Below the pieces are notes generated by a model. The model worked only from the letters and a program-made list of their open reading frames with translations. It ran no database searches and was not told where the DNA came from. Made by a program: the position numbers and the translations under genes. Shown in pieces: positions 15,991 through 24,525 of a stretch of DNA of 64,000 nucleotides (positions are counted from its first letter, which is position 1; every line of letters starts with the position of its first letter). The stretch is from Rhodoferax mekongensis (GTDB lineage: Bacteria > Pseudomonadota > Gammaproteobacteria > Burkholderiales > Burkholderiaceae_C): NCBI RefSeq assembly GCF_032191775.1, contig NZ_CP132507.1:769001-833000 (forward strand), in the 5' to 3' direction.

Positions 15991-16461
15991 TTGGAGTCCC
16001 CGGTATATGATGCGCCTCCCCCGAAACCAGAGACATATCCATTGGCAGGCATACACATCACCGATATCGAGTCGGCCATCAACTTCTGGCGAGCGCGTGA
16101 ACCCTCTCCGGATGGGGTATCCCTACCTGCGCCCACTCGCGCCTTGGCCGAGGTGTATGCCTTGCTGATCTACTACCACGAGACGGAGGCGGACGAATTC
16201 AGCATGCCGCCCAAAGCATTGGCAGCTTGGCAAGCCTGGTATGACTCGACACCCGACACGCCTTGCATCGCGATTTGTTCGACCAGTCAAGGCGATGAAA
16301 CCTGCAAAGGATGCGGACGCACCTTTGAAGAAGTGCAACTCTGGCCGGAAATGCGCCCTGCCGAAAAGCGCGCTACCTGGCGCCGCATCACCCTAGATGC
16401 CAGCTCATGGCGCTTTAACCGTTACGCCGAGCGGGCAGCAGAATCAAGGTCATTAGGGTGA
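15991..16461 (+). CDS. DUF3717/DUF1289 domain protein with a four-cysteine zinc site
   Basis: A 156-aa soluble protein. The N-terminal part (about 20-85, starting IHITDIESAINFWRAR) matches the betaproteobacterial DUF3717 pattern, and the C-terminal part (90-140) is a DUF1289 zinc module with Cys92, Cys96, Cys105 and Cys108 followed by LWPEM and a Trp/Arg-rich helix. Function is unknown. The start is uncertain: TTG 15991 gives the length used here, and TTG 16039 is possible, with no ATG in frame before the conserved region. A dispersed repeat follows the stop codon. Confidence 0.75.
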   Translation: MESPVYDAPPPKPETYPLAGIHITDIESAINFWRAREPSPDGVSLPAPTRALAEVYALLIYYHETEADEFSMPPKALAAWQAWYDSTPDTPCIAICSTSQGDETCKGCGRTFEEVQLWPEMRPAEKRATWRRITLDASSWRFNRYAERAAESRSLG

Positions 16462-16465
16462 TTTG

Positions 16466-16503
16466 ATAGCGCCTTGCGCATATTGGATGAGCGCTAGATG
16501 CCT
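16466..16503 (+). repeat. Dispersed Comamonadaceae-type repeat, copy A
   Basis: Contains TAGCGCCTTGCGCATAT and GAGCGCTAGATGCC, the two conserved halves seen in the copies at 20782, 22104, 37210 and 51350. It lies between two convergent genes. Confidence 0.65.
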
Positions 16504-16526
16504 ATTTCGATTGAAAGTCGGGGGGC

Positions 16527-17087
16527 TTACTTCCAGCGGACAGGTTCAATATCCACGGTGTTGCTACCGTCGCCTAGCATTAAAACGCCTTCCTGAACGG
16601 TCGCTTGCAATTGCATGCTGCGGGCAGCCAGTTTGGCCAAAGCCTGGGATGTCACAGAGGGGATGCGCCACACCTGCAATTTGTCCAGGCGAGTGAGTTT
16701 GGTCTCAATCCCCTTCCACCAGATGTCCGCCGAATGCGCGAATGGGTAGAGCAACACGGAGTCGGCTTTGTTGCAGGCCTTGGAAATCGGCTTGTCTTCC
16801 GGCTGGCCCACTTCAATCCACAGCCGTTTTTGCCCGGTGAAGTCCGTCAGCGACACATCGGGATCTTCCGGGTCGGACAACCCCGCCCCGAAGGCCAGCG
16901 TGCCGTCTCCATTGCAGACGCTTTGCAGCTTATGGGCGTTGAACGCCAGGGCCACCAGCCGAACCATCATGCGCTCGTCCGTCTCGCTGGGGTGGCGAGC
17001 CAGTGTGAGCGCGTGGTCTGCGTAGTAGCTGTTCTCAATGTCTGCGATCTGCAGATTGGCTTTGTAGATGGTGGATTTGAGTGCCAT
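16527..17087 (-). CDS. YaeQ family protein
   Basis: A 186-aa soluble protein beginning MALKSTIYKANLQIAD, the family's typical start, with ERMMVRLVALAFNAH and LWIEVGQPEDKPI further on. YaeQ has a PD-(D/E)xK-nuclease-like fold; its biological role is unsettled. Its start codon shares one base with the purB stop codon, so translation is coupled to purB, although I know of no functional link to purine synthesis. Confidence 0.92.
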   Translation of the reverse strand: MALKSTIYKANLQIADIENSYYADHALTLARHPSETDERMMVRLVALAFNAHKLQSVCNGDGTLAFGAGLSDPEDPDVSLTDFTGQKRLWIEVGQPEDKPISKACNKADSVLLYPFAHSADIWWKGIETKLTRLDKLQVWRIPSVTSQALAKLAARSMQLQATVQEGVLMLGDGSNTVDIEPVRWK

Positions 17088-18466
17088 CAGACACGCTTTG
17101 CCAACGCAGACGCCTTGCCGGTGTAGCTACCGGGCGTCATGGCCAGCAGACGCGCTTTCTCGGCGTCTGGGATGTCCAAACCTGCAATAAAGCCCTGCAT
17201 CAGCTCGCGCGTCATGGCGGCACCCCGAGTGAACTTTTTGAGTTGCTCGTAGGGCTGGGGCAAACCGAAGCGGCGCATCACGGTCTGGATGGGCTCGGCC
17301 AACACTTCCCATGAGGCATCTAGGTCTTCGGCGATGGCGGCCTCGTTGATCTCCAGCTTATTCAAGCCGGTCATCAGCGAGCTGTAGGCCAGCACGGCAT
17401 AGCCCAAGGCCACGCCCATGTTGCGCAGCACGGTCGAATCGGTCAGGTCGCGCTGCCAACGGGAAATCGGCAGCTTTTCGCTCAGATGGCGCAACAAGGC
17501 ATTGGCCAAGCCCAGATTGCCCTCGGCGTTTTCAAAGTCAATCGGATTGACCTTGTGCGGCATGGTGGACGAGCCCACCTCACCGTCCTTGAGCTTTTGT
17601 TTGAAGTAACCCAGCGACACATAGCCCCAGATATCGCGGCTCAAGTCGACCAGAATGGTGTTGGTCCGTGCTACCGCATCAAACAGCTCCGCCATGTAAT
17701 CGTGGGGTTCGATCTGAATGCTGTAGGGCTGGAAGGTCAGGCCCAAGCCCAGCGGTTCGGGGGTCTCCACCACTTTCTTGCTGAAAGCTTCCCAATCAAA
17801 GTCGGGCCAGGCGCTCAGGTGGGCGTTGTAGTTGCCAACGGCGCCGTTCATCTTGGCCAGAATCTTCACGTTGGCAATGCGGTCGCAGGCGGCTTGCAGG
17901 CGGACGACCACGTTGGCCATTTCCTTGCCCACCGTGGTGGGGCTGGCGGTCTGGCCATGGGTGCGGCTCAGCATGGGCACATCGGCGTAGGCGTGGGCCA
18001 TGTCCCTGAGCTTGAGCACAATTTTGTCCAGAGCGGGCAGGACGACAACATCCCGCGAAGCGCGCAACTGCAAGGCATGGCTGGTGTTGTTGATGTCTTC
18101 GCTGGTGCAGGCAAAGTGCACGAACTCACCGGCTTTTTCCAGTTCGGGACGGGCTTCGAACTTGGACTTGATCCAATACTCGACCGCTTTTACATCGTGA
18201 TTGGTCGTCTTTTCAATAGCCTTAATGGCTTCACCGTCAGCTTCCGAGAAGTTTTTCACCAAGCCCAGCAGGTAGGTGCGGGCGCCGGGGGTCAGGGGTT
18301 TGAACTCCTCAAAGCCAGCGTCGCTCAAGGCGATAAACCAAGCCACTTCCACTTGCACGCGGCGGTGCATATAGCCCAGCTCACTGGTCAGGGGGCGCAG
18401 GGTAGCAAGTTTGGCGGCGTAACGGCCGTCCAGCGGAGAAAGGGCGGAAATGGCGGAGAAGGTCAT
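17087..18466 (-). CDS. purB: Adenylosuccinate lyase
   Basis: A 459-aa cytoplasmic enzyme of the fumarase/aspartase superfamily. It acts twice in purine synthesis, releasing fumarate from SAICAR and from adenylosuccinate. The start MTFSAISALSPLDGRY and the signature GSSTMPHKVNPIDFENAEG are characteristic. ATG 18466 gives the usual length; an open frame extends to 18505 but adds non-homologous residues. It is divergent from the glutathione S-transferase gene across 96 bp. Confidence 0.97.
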   Translation of the reverse strand: MTFSAISALSPLDGRYAAKLATLRPLTSELGYMHRRVQVEVAWFIALSDAGFEEFKPLTPGARTYLLGLVKNFSEADGEAIKAIEKTTNHDVKAVEYWIKSKFEARPELEKAGEFVHFACTSEDINNTSHALQLRASRDVVVLPALDKIVLKLRDMAHAYADVPMLSRTHGQTASPTTVGKEMANVVVRLQAACDRIANVKILAKMNGAVGNYNAHLSAWPDFDWEAFSKKVVETPEPLGLGLTFQPYSIQIEPHDYMAELFDAVARTNTILVDLSRDIWGYVSLGYFKQKLKDGEVGSSTMPHKVNPIDFENAEGNLGLANALLRHLSEKLPISRWQRDLTDSTVLRNMGVALGYAVLAYSSLMTGLNKLEINEAAIAEDLDASWEVLAEPIQTVMRRFGLPQPYEQLKKFTRGAAMTRELMQGFIAGLDIPDAEKARLLAMTPGSYTGKASALAKRV

Positions 18467-18562
18467 CCCCCAATTGTAGGTTGTGCGCCACGGACAACCC
18501 CGCACCCCTCAACGGCAACCCCCGCTGGATAGAATCACGCCTCAAGCAACTGCAAAGTCCTC

Positions 18563-19177
18563 ATGAAACTTATCGGATCCACTTCCAGCCCCTTCGTTCG
18601 CAAAGTCCGCGTCGTGATGGCCGAGAAGAAGCTCGATTACGTCCTGATTCAGGAAGACGTCTGGTCGGCTGAAACCCGCATCGCGGACTCCAACCCGCTG
18701 GGCAAAGTGCCTTGTCTGATTATGGAAGGTGCTGAAGCCCTGTTTGACTCCCGCGTGATTGTGGAGTACCTCGACACCCTGTCCCCCGTGGGCAAGTTGA
18801 TCCCTGCGGTAGGCCGTGAGCGCGCCGAAATCAAAACCTGGGAGGCGCTGGCGGATGGCCTGATGGAGGCTGCGGTGCTGGCCCGTCTGGAAGCCACATG
18901 GACAGGCCGGACCAAGGCTCAACGCAGCCAAGTCTGGATAGACCGCCAAATGCTCAAGGTGAACGATGCCCTCAAAGCGATGGCCCGTGGCTTGGGCGAC
19001 AAGCCCTTTTGTGCGGGTATCCACCTGAGCCTGGCCGACATTGCGGTGGGCTGCGCTTTGGGCTATCTGGACTTCCGTTTCCCTGAGATTCAATGGCGTG
19101 AAGATCACCCCGGCTTGGCCAAGCTCTATGAGAAGCTGGCGCAGCGCCCCAGCTTCGCGGATACCGTCCCGGCCTAA
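18563..19177 (+). CDS. Glutathione S-transferase family protein
   Basis: A 204-aa soluble protein with an N-terminal thioredoxin fold (1-80, with STSSPFVRKVR carrying the probable catalytic Ser, and NPLGKVPCLIMEG plus DSRVIVEYLD for glutathione contact) and an all-helical C-terminal domain. It most resembles the YibF-like group, whose substrates are not defined. It stands alone between purB and a small zinc protein. Confidence 0.92.
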   Translation: MKLIGSTSSPFVRKVRVVMAEKKLDYVLIQEDVWSAETRIADSNPLGKVPCLIMEGAEALFDSRVIVEYLDTLSPVGKLIPAVGRERAEIKTWEALADGLMEAAVLARLEATWTGRTKAQRSQVWIDRQMLKVNDALKAMARGLGDKPFCAGIHLSLADIAVGCALGYLDFRFPEIQWREDHPGLAKLYEKLAQRPSFADTVPA

Positions 19178-19284
19178 GCCCAGCGCGGCTTTGCAGCCTG
19201 AATAGCGCTGCGGGCCGCGTGTTTACAAGGCATTACACAAATACGCTCGCCAAAAGGCGGAGGCTTCACTACAGTCTCCCCACT

Positions 19285-19506
19285 ATGCCGACGTATAAAA
19301 CTGTCTACAAATGCCGCGAATGCGGGGCCACCAGCTACCAACAGGTGATTGAACGGGCCGCCAGCGGAGCCCTCAAGCCGACCGGTCAGTACAAATGCAC
19401 GGGTTGCCGCAATGTGTTTGCCAGCCTGCGTGCCTGGTGGGAGCCTCGCCGGCAAGTGGACTTTCAATCCAGCAAACTGTCGCCCCTGGAAATTTCCTCC
19501 CAGTGA
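19285..19506 (+). CDS. Small zinc-ribbon protein
   Basis: A 73-aa protein with two CxxC pairs (Cys10/Cys13 and Cys38/Cys41), so one zinc ribbon. No enzyme motif is visible. ATG 19285 is preferred over an in-frame upstream start at 19219 because the zinc ribbon begins right after it. Homologues that I recall are unnamed betaproteobacterial proteins; function unknown. Confidence 0.75.
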   Translation: MPTYKTVYKCRECGATSYQQVIERAASGALKPTGQYKCTGCRNVFASLRAWWEPRRQVDFQSSKLSPLEISSQ

Positions 19507-19537
19507 GGCGGTTTACGCCCAACGGGGAGGCTAGGCC

Positions 19538-19996
19538 TTAGCTGTTCGTCCGCTTTTTCAGCCAGCGCATCACACCGCCGACCACCGGCAATTTCTCGTA
19601 GAGCTCTTCAGCAGCATCCCAGTAATCGCGGTGCAAGGTCACCAGCCCCGCCTCATTGAACACCACGTGGGTGGCGCCAAGAATCACCTGCTCGGTGTCT
19701 GGTGAAAATCGTTTGAACCGGAAGCGGAACTCCCAGGTCAAAAAGCACTGCGTCCCCTGGACCACCCGCTCCAGCACCACAAACCGCGGTTGATCGAGCG
19801 CCACAAACATGTGGCTGAAGATGCGCTGAATGTCCGCCAACCCAATCACGTCGTTGAATGGATCTTTGAAGCGCGCATCGGAGACATAGATCCTGGACAG
19901 CTCCGCTACGGTGTCTGGCGTGATGTGCTCAAAGAAATCCACCATCCGCTGCACGGCAGATTGGTGTGATTCAGCGTTTGATTGCTGGGTGCTCAT
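19538..19996 (-). CDS. NTF2-like (SnoaL-type) protein
   Basis: A 152-aa soluble protein with the cone-shaped NTF2-like fold pattern: an N-terminal helix (VDFFEHITPDTV), FKDPFNDVIG, then strands with VLGATHVVFNEAGLVTLHRDYWD. Many such proteins are small hydrolases, isomerases or binding proteins. Its ATG overlaps the SDR stop codon by four bases (ATGA), making it the last gene of the eight-gene lipid cluster. The specific function is unknown. Confidence 0.88.
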   Translation of the reverse strand: MSTQQSNAESHQSAVQRMVDFFEHITPDTVAELSRIYVSDARFKDPFNDVIGLADIQRIFSHMFVALDQPRFVVLERVVQGTQCFLTWEFRFRFKRFSPDTEQVILGATHVVFNEAGLVTLHRDYWDAAEELYEKLPVVGGVMRWLKKRTNS

Positions 19997-20742
19997 AGAG
20001 TGGCGCGCCGTACCAGCGCAAAAAACAAGCGGTCCGGCAGCAAGCGCAGCAGCTGCATCCACAAGGTAAAACGCCTCGGAAAGTGAATCTCAAACCGGCC
20101 ATTGGCCCAGCCCTTCACCATGGCGTCTGCGGCTTGAGCGGGTGTGATCAGTGCGGGCATGTCAAAGGCGTTGTTGGCAGTCAGCGGCGTCTGCACAAAG
20201 CCGGGACTGATGAGGGACACCCCCAGTCCCTTGTCCCGCAAGTCGAGGTACAAGGTTTCTGCCAGATTGATGAGTGCCGCCTTGGTGGGGCCATAGGCCA
20301 GGCTGTTGGGCAGGCCGCGGTAGCCGGCCACACTGCCCACCAGGCTGATGTGGCCGTGCCCTTGCGCCAGCATTGCCGGGGTTACGGCTTGCAGGACATA
20401 AAGCGCACCTAGGTAGTTCACTTGCATGTGGCGCTCCATGTCCGGCACGTCCATCTCATAGGCCCGCATGGCGTTGTAATGGCCGGCGCAATAGATCACG
20501 CAGTCCAAAGGCCCAGCGGCTAGCAAGGTGTCGACCGCCGCTTGCACTGCGGCCTGGTCTGAGGCATCCAGCACCAGCGCCCGGCTGCCGGGATGGCGAG
20601 TGGCGAAATCCTGCAGTGCAGCTTCCTTTCGGGCCGACACGGTCACCCTGGCGCCCAGGGCGTGCAGTGCGGAGGCGGTGGCCTCCCCGATGCCGCTGGA
20701 CGCACCGACGATCCACACAGACTTTCCCTGCCAATCCACCAT
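19993..20742 (-). CDS. Short-chain dehydrogenase/reductase
   Basis: A 249-aa NAD(P)-dependent oxidoreductase with GASSGIGEATA (nucleotide site, near residue 12), CAGHYNAM and the catalytic YGPTK (YxxxK) after LVGSVAGYRG. I start it at ATG 20742, giving MVDWQGKSVWIVG. The frame stays open to 20844, but that upstream part coincides with a dispersed repeat and is better read as intergenic. Overlap with the next gene and context suggest a role in the lipid-modification cluster; substrate unknown. Confidence 0.9.
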   Translation of the reverse strand: MVDWQGKSVWIVGASSGIGEATASALHALGARVTVSARKEAALQDFATRHPGSRALVLDASDQAAVQAAVDTLLAAGPLDCVIYCAGHYNAMRAYEMDVPDMERHMQVNYLGALYVLQAVTPAMLAQGHGHISLVGSVAGYRGLPNSLAYGPTKAALINLAETLYLDLRDKGLGVSLISPGFVQTPLTANNAFDMPALITPAQAADAMVKGWANGRFEIHFPRRFTLWMQLLRLLPDRLFFALVRRATL

Positions 20743-20781
20743 GGGCGGGTTCAGGGGTTGAAATAAACCTCTGGAGGAGCT

Positions 20782-20840
20782 ATTAGCTATATTTTTTGTA
20801 GCTGCTCGCGCAGATTCGGCGGGCGCGAAAGTGTTTTTTT
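20782..20840 (+). repeat. Dispersed Comamonadaceae-type repeat, copy F
   Basis: Contains AGCTATATTTTTTGTAGCTG, CTCGCGCAGATTCGGCGGGC and a poly-T end. It sits between the DUF3833 lipoprotein gene and the SDR gene, inside an otherwise tightly packed operon, and makes the only sizeable gap there. Confidence 0.7.
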
Positions 20841-20847
20841 GCATACA

Positions 20848-21381
20848 TCAGCGCTTGGTAAACGACAGCGTGACTTCGCCCAACTTCACCCCGAATTTGC
20901 TCATGGTGGCCTTGTTGAGCATGACCTTGTCAGTCATCAGGTACATCCAGTCATCAAAACGCACCTCGTACACGCTGCCGTCCACCGGCAGGCTCAGGGT
21001 GTAAGTCCAGTAAAACGCGTTGCCCCGGGCTTGGCCCTGTGCGGTACCGATCACATCGCCCGCGGTTCCGGTGTACTTGCCGTCGGGCAGCTTGGTGAGG
21101 CGCCACACCCGTTTTTGGGTGGTCCCGTCGGAGTAGGTGAAGTCCTCGTCCAGCACGCCCTCGTTGCCCTGCCAGCTGCAGTTCATGACCACGGTAAAGC
21201 GCTTCACCACTGCCCCGGAGCGGTCGGTGAAAACGCCGTAGGCATCCAGCGTGCCATTGAAGTATTGCTGGAGGTCCAGCTCCGGCTTCTCAGTGCGGTA
21301 CTGGTCGATGTTTTGGGAGGCGCAGCCCCCCAGCAACAGGGCGCTGCCGGTGGCAGCAGCAAGGAGCAGGCGTCGTTTCAT
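20848..21381 (-). CDS. DUF3833 family lipoprotein
   Basis: A 177-aa lipoprotein. The signal peptide MKRRLLLAAATGSALLLGGC ends in a lipobox with Cys20. The mature domain (LDLQQYFNGTLDAYGVFTD, near residue 35) is typical of DUF3833, whose members are regularly encoded beside Cfa, DUF1365 and chalcone-isomerase-like genes. ATG 21381 follows GGAGGTCCCC and overlaps the MFS stop codon by four bases. It probably faces the periplasm; function unknown. Confidence 0.93.
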   Translation of the reverse strand: MKRRLLLAAATGSALLLGGCASQNIDQYRTEKPELDLQQYFNGTLDAYGVFTDRSGAVVKRFTVVMNCSWQGNEGVLDEDFTYSDGTTQKRVWRLTKLPDGKYTGTAGDVIGTAQGQARGNAFYWTYTLSLPVDGSVYEVRFDDWMYLMTDKVMLNKATMSKFGVKLGEVTLSFTKR

Positions 21382-22655
21382 GGGGACCTCCGCAGAACAA
21401 GGGTGGTGAGCAATGTTGCTGCGATGGCTTTCAGGGCACAGGGCAGCAGGCAGTAGGCGAATGTGAGGGTGTTTAAGGCTTGGGCATCCCGCGCGCCCGG
21501 TGTGTAGCCCAGCCAGGCCAGCGCGGGCAGGGCCACGCCCGCAGCCAGGGCGAGGTTGAGCTTGGTCGCAAAGTTCCACCAGCCGAAGTAGGCGCCATCA
21601 AACCGGCCTCGGTCCCCCTCACCGGCGATGACACCCGCCAACAGGGCGCCCGGGATAGTGAGGTCGGTGCCGAGTGCCACCCCGGAGAGCGCGCACACCA
21701 GCAAAAACGGCAGCGTGTCGCCGGCGCCCAGCAGGGAGGCAAACACAAACACGGCAATCGATAACACCATGCCAGCCAGCCAGGTACGGGCCAGCCCTAT
21801 GCGCGCCACCAGCTTGAGCCACAGCGGGATTGCCAGTGCTGCACACACAAAGTAGCTGCCCAGGAATATCGGCTCGCTCTGGGGCGAGGCTTGCAGCCGG
21901 TCTTGCACGAAAAACAAAATCAATGTCGCTGGCACAGCGCTTGCAATCCCGTTCACGACAAACACAGCCAGCAGGGCGCGGAAGGCAGGGCGGGTGAACG
22001 GCAGCCAGATAGAGGCTGCTTCTGTGGGTACCGTCGCATCGGCTTCCACGGGCGCTGCGAGTGGTCGTGGTGCGCGTGTCCAGGCCCACCAACCCGCTAT
22101 AAGTGCTATGAAAAACAGAGCTGCTGTCGCAGGCAGGCCGAGCGCTACAGGCGCAATGGATGCCAAAACCACTCCAGCCAGCCCCAAGCCCTCGCGCCAG
22201 GCCACGACCCGGCTGCGGTAGTGCTCGTCCCCGCCCAGCATGGCGCCCCAACTTTGGTGGCTGATACTCAAGAAGCTGTAGGCGGCATAGGTGAACAGCA
22301 GGCACACGGTGGCCCAGACCAGCAGCGCCTGGGTGCCTTGCACTGGCGGGAAGAACAACAGATAAAAACCGGCGCCCAAAAGTGCACAAGCCAACGCTGC
22401 GCGCTGGAGCAAGGTGGTAGCACCCCGCAGGTAGAGCTTGTCGCTCCAGCGGCCCAGCAGCGGGTCTACCAAGGCGTCCAACAAACGCGCAACCAGCAGC
22501 ACCAAGCCCAAGGAAGCCAGTGGCACACCGAAGGCTTTGGCGTAGTGGTTAGGAAGGATCACATACAGGGGCAAGGCCACAAACGCCAGGGGCAGCCCCA
22601 TGAGCCCGTATCGCCAACCCTGGCCGGCTGGCAAATGCGACAAGGTGGCGCTCAT
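21378..22655 (-). CDS. MFS transporter of the glycoside-pentoside-hexuronide (GPH) type
   Basis: A 425-aa inner-membrane carrier with about 12 helices. RLLDALVDPLLGRWSD after helix 2 is the GPH/MelB-like signature for cation-coupled sugar uptake. In this lipid-related cluster a sugar substrate is not certain, and an amphipathic or lipid-derived substrate is possible. Codons for residues 168-184, in the middle membrane helices, coincide with a copy of the dispersed repeat. Start and stop overlap the neighbours by four bases each. Confidence 0.88.
   Translation of the reverse strand: MSATLSHLPAGQGWRYGLMGLPLAFVALPLYVILPNHYAKAFGVPLASLGLVLLVARLLDALVDPLLGRWSDKLYLRGATTLLQRAALACALLGAGFYLLFFPPVQGTQALLVWATVCLLFTYAAYSFLSISHQSWGAMLGGDEHYRSRVVAWREGLGLAGVVLASIAPVALGLPATAALFFIALIAGWWAWTRAPRPLAAPVEADATVPTEAASIWLPFTRPAFRALLAVFVVNGIASAVPATLILFFVQDRLQASPQSEPIFLGSYFVCAALAIPLWLKLVARIGLARTWLAGMVLSIAVFVFASLLGAGDTLPFLLVCALSGVALGTDLTIPGALLAGVIAGEGDRGRFDGAYFGWWNFATKLNLALAAGVALPALAWLGYTPGARDAQALNTLTFAYCLLPCALKAIAATLLTTLVLRRSP
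22104..22153 (+). repeat. Dispersed repeat, copy G, inside the MFS gene
   Basis: GCTATGAAAAACAGAGCTGC and GAGCGCTACAGGC match the two halves of the intergenic copies, with more divergence. It is in frame with the gene and encodes part of a membrane helix. Confidence 0.5.
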
Positions 22656-23224
22656 GGCGCGACGCCGGCCAGCAGCTCCGCGCGCAAACGAGGCTCACTG
22701 GTGTGATCGGCCAACCAGATACCAAAGAACAAGCGACTGAATTCCGGGTCCTTGATGCCCGGACGAGGCTGGCCATTCAGCCAGAACTTCGCGCCTTGAC
22801 CGGGCACATGCATGCCGGTGATGCGGTCAGCAGCTTTCACGTCCGCAAAGGCCGCGATCATGGCGGCCAGCCAGCGTTCCGCGGTGTCCTGGCTGATTGG
22901 GCCCCCGCGACGCATTTCATCGAGCGAGCGCTGGGCAATGGCATTGCCGCTCAGACTTCGCAGATAGGTCAGCTCCAGGGCAAGCGGGCTCTGCCAGAAA
23001 GCCGCCGGCTTGAACCCCGCCGTCACCCACAGGCGTGCGTCATAGATGTTGAGCCCGAAAAAGCGCATACGCGTGCTACCCGCCAGACTGGCGCCCGGCA
23101 GCTCGCTGCCGACTTCCGCCGGTGGAGCGCTGCTGCCTTGAGCCACTGCCTGCAGGGTCAGCACGGGCAGGAAGCAGGCGGCACTCAATGCAAGGTAGGT
23201 GCGGCGCTGGAGCGGGCGTGACAT
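22652..23224 (-). CDS. Chalcone-isomerase-like exported protein
   Basis: A 190-aa protein with a signal peptide (cleavage near AVAQG) and a chalcone isomerase-type fold marked by MRFFGLNIYDARLWV and LELTYLRSLSGNAIAQRS. In plants such folds bind fatty acids as well as flavonoids, and bacterial members of this family (Chalcone_3) lack a proven isomerase role. Here fatty-acid binding in the periplasm would fit its neighbours. ATG 23224 is preferred; an in-frame start at 23239 is possible. Confidence 0.88.
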   Translation of the reverse strand: MSRPLQRRTYLALSAACFLPVLTLQAVAQGSSAPPAEVGSELPGASLAGSTRMRFFGLNIYDARLWVTAGFKPAAFWQSPLALELTYLRSLSGNAIAQRSLDEMRRGGPISQDTAERWLAAMIAAFADVKAADRITGMHVPGQGAKFWLNGQPRPGIKDPEFSRLFFGIWLADHTSEPRLRAELLAGVAP

Positions 23225-23256
23225 GCGTGGGCTTTCCATCAGGCGTTAGACCCTGC

Positions 23257-24504
23257 TCAGTCGGGCTTGCGCAAGGTGTATTGCACGACGTCGATGTTGT
23301 CTTCCAGGAAAGCTGCCTCGCAGTAGCAGAGGTAGAACTCCCAGATGCGCATAAAGCGCTCATCGAAGCCTTTGCTGAGTACCTCGGCGCGCTTTTCCAG
23401 GAAGGCATCGCGCCAACGCTTGAGGGTCTCCGCATAGTCGTGGCCGAACGAGAGTTCATTCACCACGTCCAGACCTGCGGCCCGCGCCTGGGCACGGAAT
23501 TCCTTGGGGCATGGCAGGCAGCCACCGGGGAAGATGTACTGCTGGATGAAGTCGGTGGATGCTATGTAGCGCTCAAACAGCGCGTCGTCTATCACGATGC
23601 TCTGGATGCAGGCGCGACCGCCCGCCTTGAGTTTGTTGGCGATGGTGGCGAAGTAGGTCGGCCAGTATTCACGGCCCACCGCTTCCACCATCTCAATGGA
23701 ACAAATAGCGTCAAACGGCGCGTCCTGGATGTCGCGGTAGTCCTGCAGCCGCAAGTCGGCTTTGTCCTGAACGCCCAGCTTGCGCATGCGCTCTTCGGCA
23801 AAGGCCAGTTGCTCGATGCTCAGCGTGACACCGGTGATACCGGCCTTGAATTCGGTGGTGGCCATTTCGGCCAATGCACCCCAGCCGCAGCCGATTTCCA
23901 GCACGCGGTCGCCCGCTTGTACCCCCGCTTCCTCGAGGGCGCGGCGGACTTTGGCTTTCTGGGCGAGGGCCATAGGCTGGTTCAGGTTGGAGCTGAACAA
24001 GGCAGACGAGTAGTTCATCGTGTCGTCCAGCCACAGGCTGTAAAACGCGTTGCCCAGGTCGTAGTGTGCGTGGATGTTTTTCTGGCTGTTGGCTTTGGTG
24101 TTCCGGTTCAGCAGGTGCTTGATACGGTAGAGCAGGCGCCCGGCCCAGCTGCCGTAAATCACGCCTTCGACTTCAGCCCGGTTCTTCACCAGCACCCGAA
24201 GCAGTTCGGTGAGGTTGGGGGTGGTCCAGTCACCGGCGATAAAGCTCTCGGCAAAACCGATATCACCGGACTTGAGGGCTGCGCCGCATACCTTCCAGTT
24301 ATGCAGCACCAGGCTGGCGTGCGGGGTAGCCTCGCCACCGAAGCGGTGGGCGCTGCCGTCAGGCAGTTGCACGGTCAGGCTACCGTGGCGGAGCTTTTGC
24401 AGCAGCTTGAATACGGTGCGGGCAGCAGCCGGGGTGCCAGCAGGCAGAGTGGTTGCAGCCGGTGTCGTGGAAGGCATGCCGGGGTTCATGGTGTTGGAGT
24501 TCAT
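23257..24504 (-). CDS. Cyclopropane-fatty-acid synthase family SAM methyltransferase
   Basis: A 415-aa cytoplasmic, membrane-associated methyltransferase that transfers a methyl(ene) group from S-adenosylmethionine to the double bond of phospholipid acyl chains. The SAM site VLEIGCGWGALAEM and the following GVTLSIEQLAFAEERM are clear, and the QYIFPGGCLP and FGHDYAETL motifs of the Cfa family are present. It could be a true Cfa or a UfaM-like methylase that starts furan fatty-acid synthesis; sequence reading alone cannot tell. The ATG at 24504 is preferred over TTG 24522. The DUF1365 gene is 21 bp upstream. Confidence 0.93.
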   Translation of the reverse strand: MNSNTMNPGMPSTTPAATTLPAGTPAAARTVFKLLQKLRHGSLTVQLPDGSAHRFGGEATPHASLVLHNWKVCGAALKSGDIGFAESFIAGDWTTPNLTELLRVLVKNRAEVEGVIYGSWAGRLLYRIKHLLNRNTKANSQKNIHAHYDLGNAFYSLWLDDTMNYSSALFSSNLNQPMALAQKAKVRRALEEAGVQAGDRVLEIGCGWGALAEMATTEFKAGITGVTLSIEQLAFAEERMRKLGVQDKADLRLQDYRDIQDAPFDAICSIEMVEAVGREYWPTYFATIANKLKAGGRACIQSIVIDDALFERYIASTDFIQQYIFPGGCLPCPKEFRAQARAAGLDVVNELSFGHDYAETLKRWRDAFLEKRAEVLSKGFDERFMRIWEFYLCYCEAAFLEDNIDVVQYTLRKPD

Positions 24505-24525
24505 GGCAGTCTCGGGCGTCAAGGT

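Noticed and set aside
20743..20844. N-terminal extension of the SDR from ATG 20844
   Set aside because: The extra 34 residues are encoded by a dispersed repeat and a spacer, and the nucleotide-binding motif sits at the normal distance from ATG 20742.
19700..23200. Long plus-strand open frames opposite the lipid operon (for example 21891-22706 and 23122-25320)
   Set aside because: They are shadows caused by high GC at third codon positions; the minus strand encodes recognisable proteins throughout.
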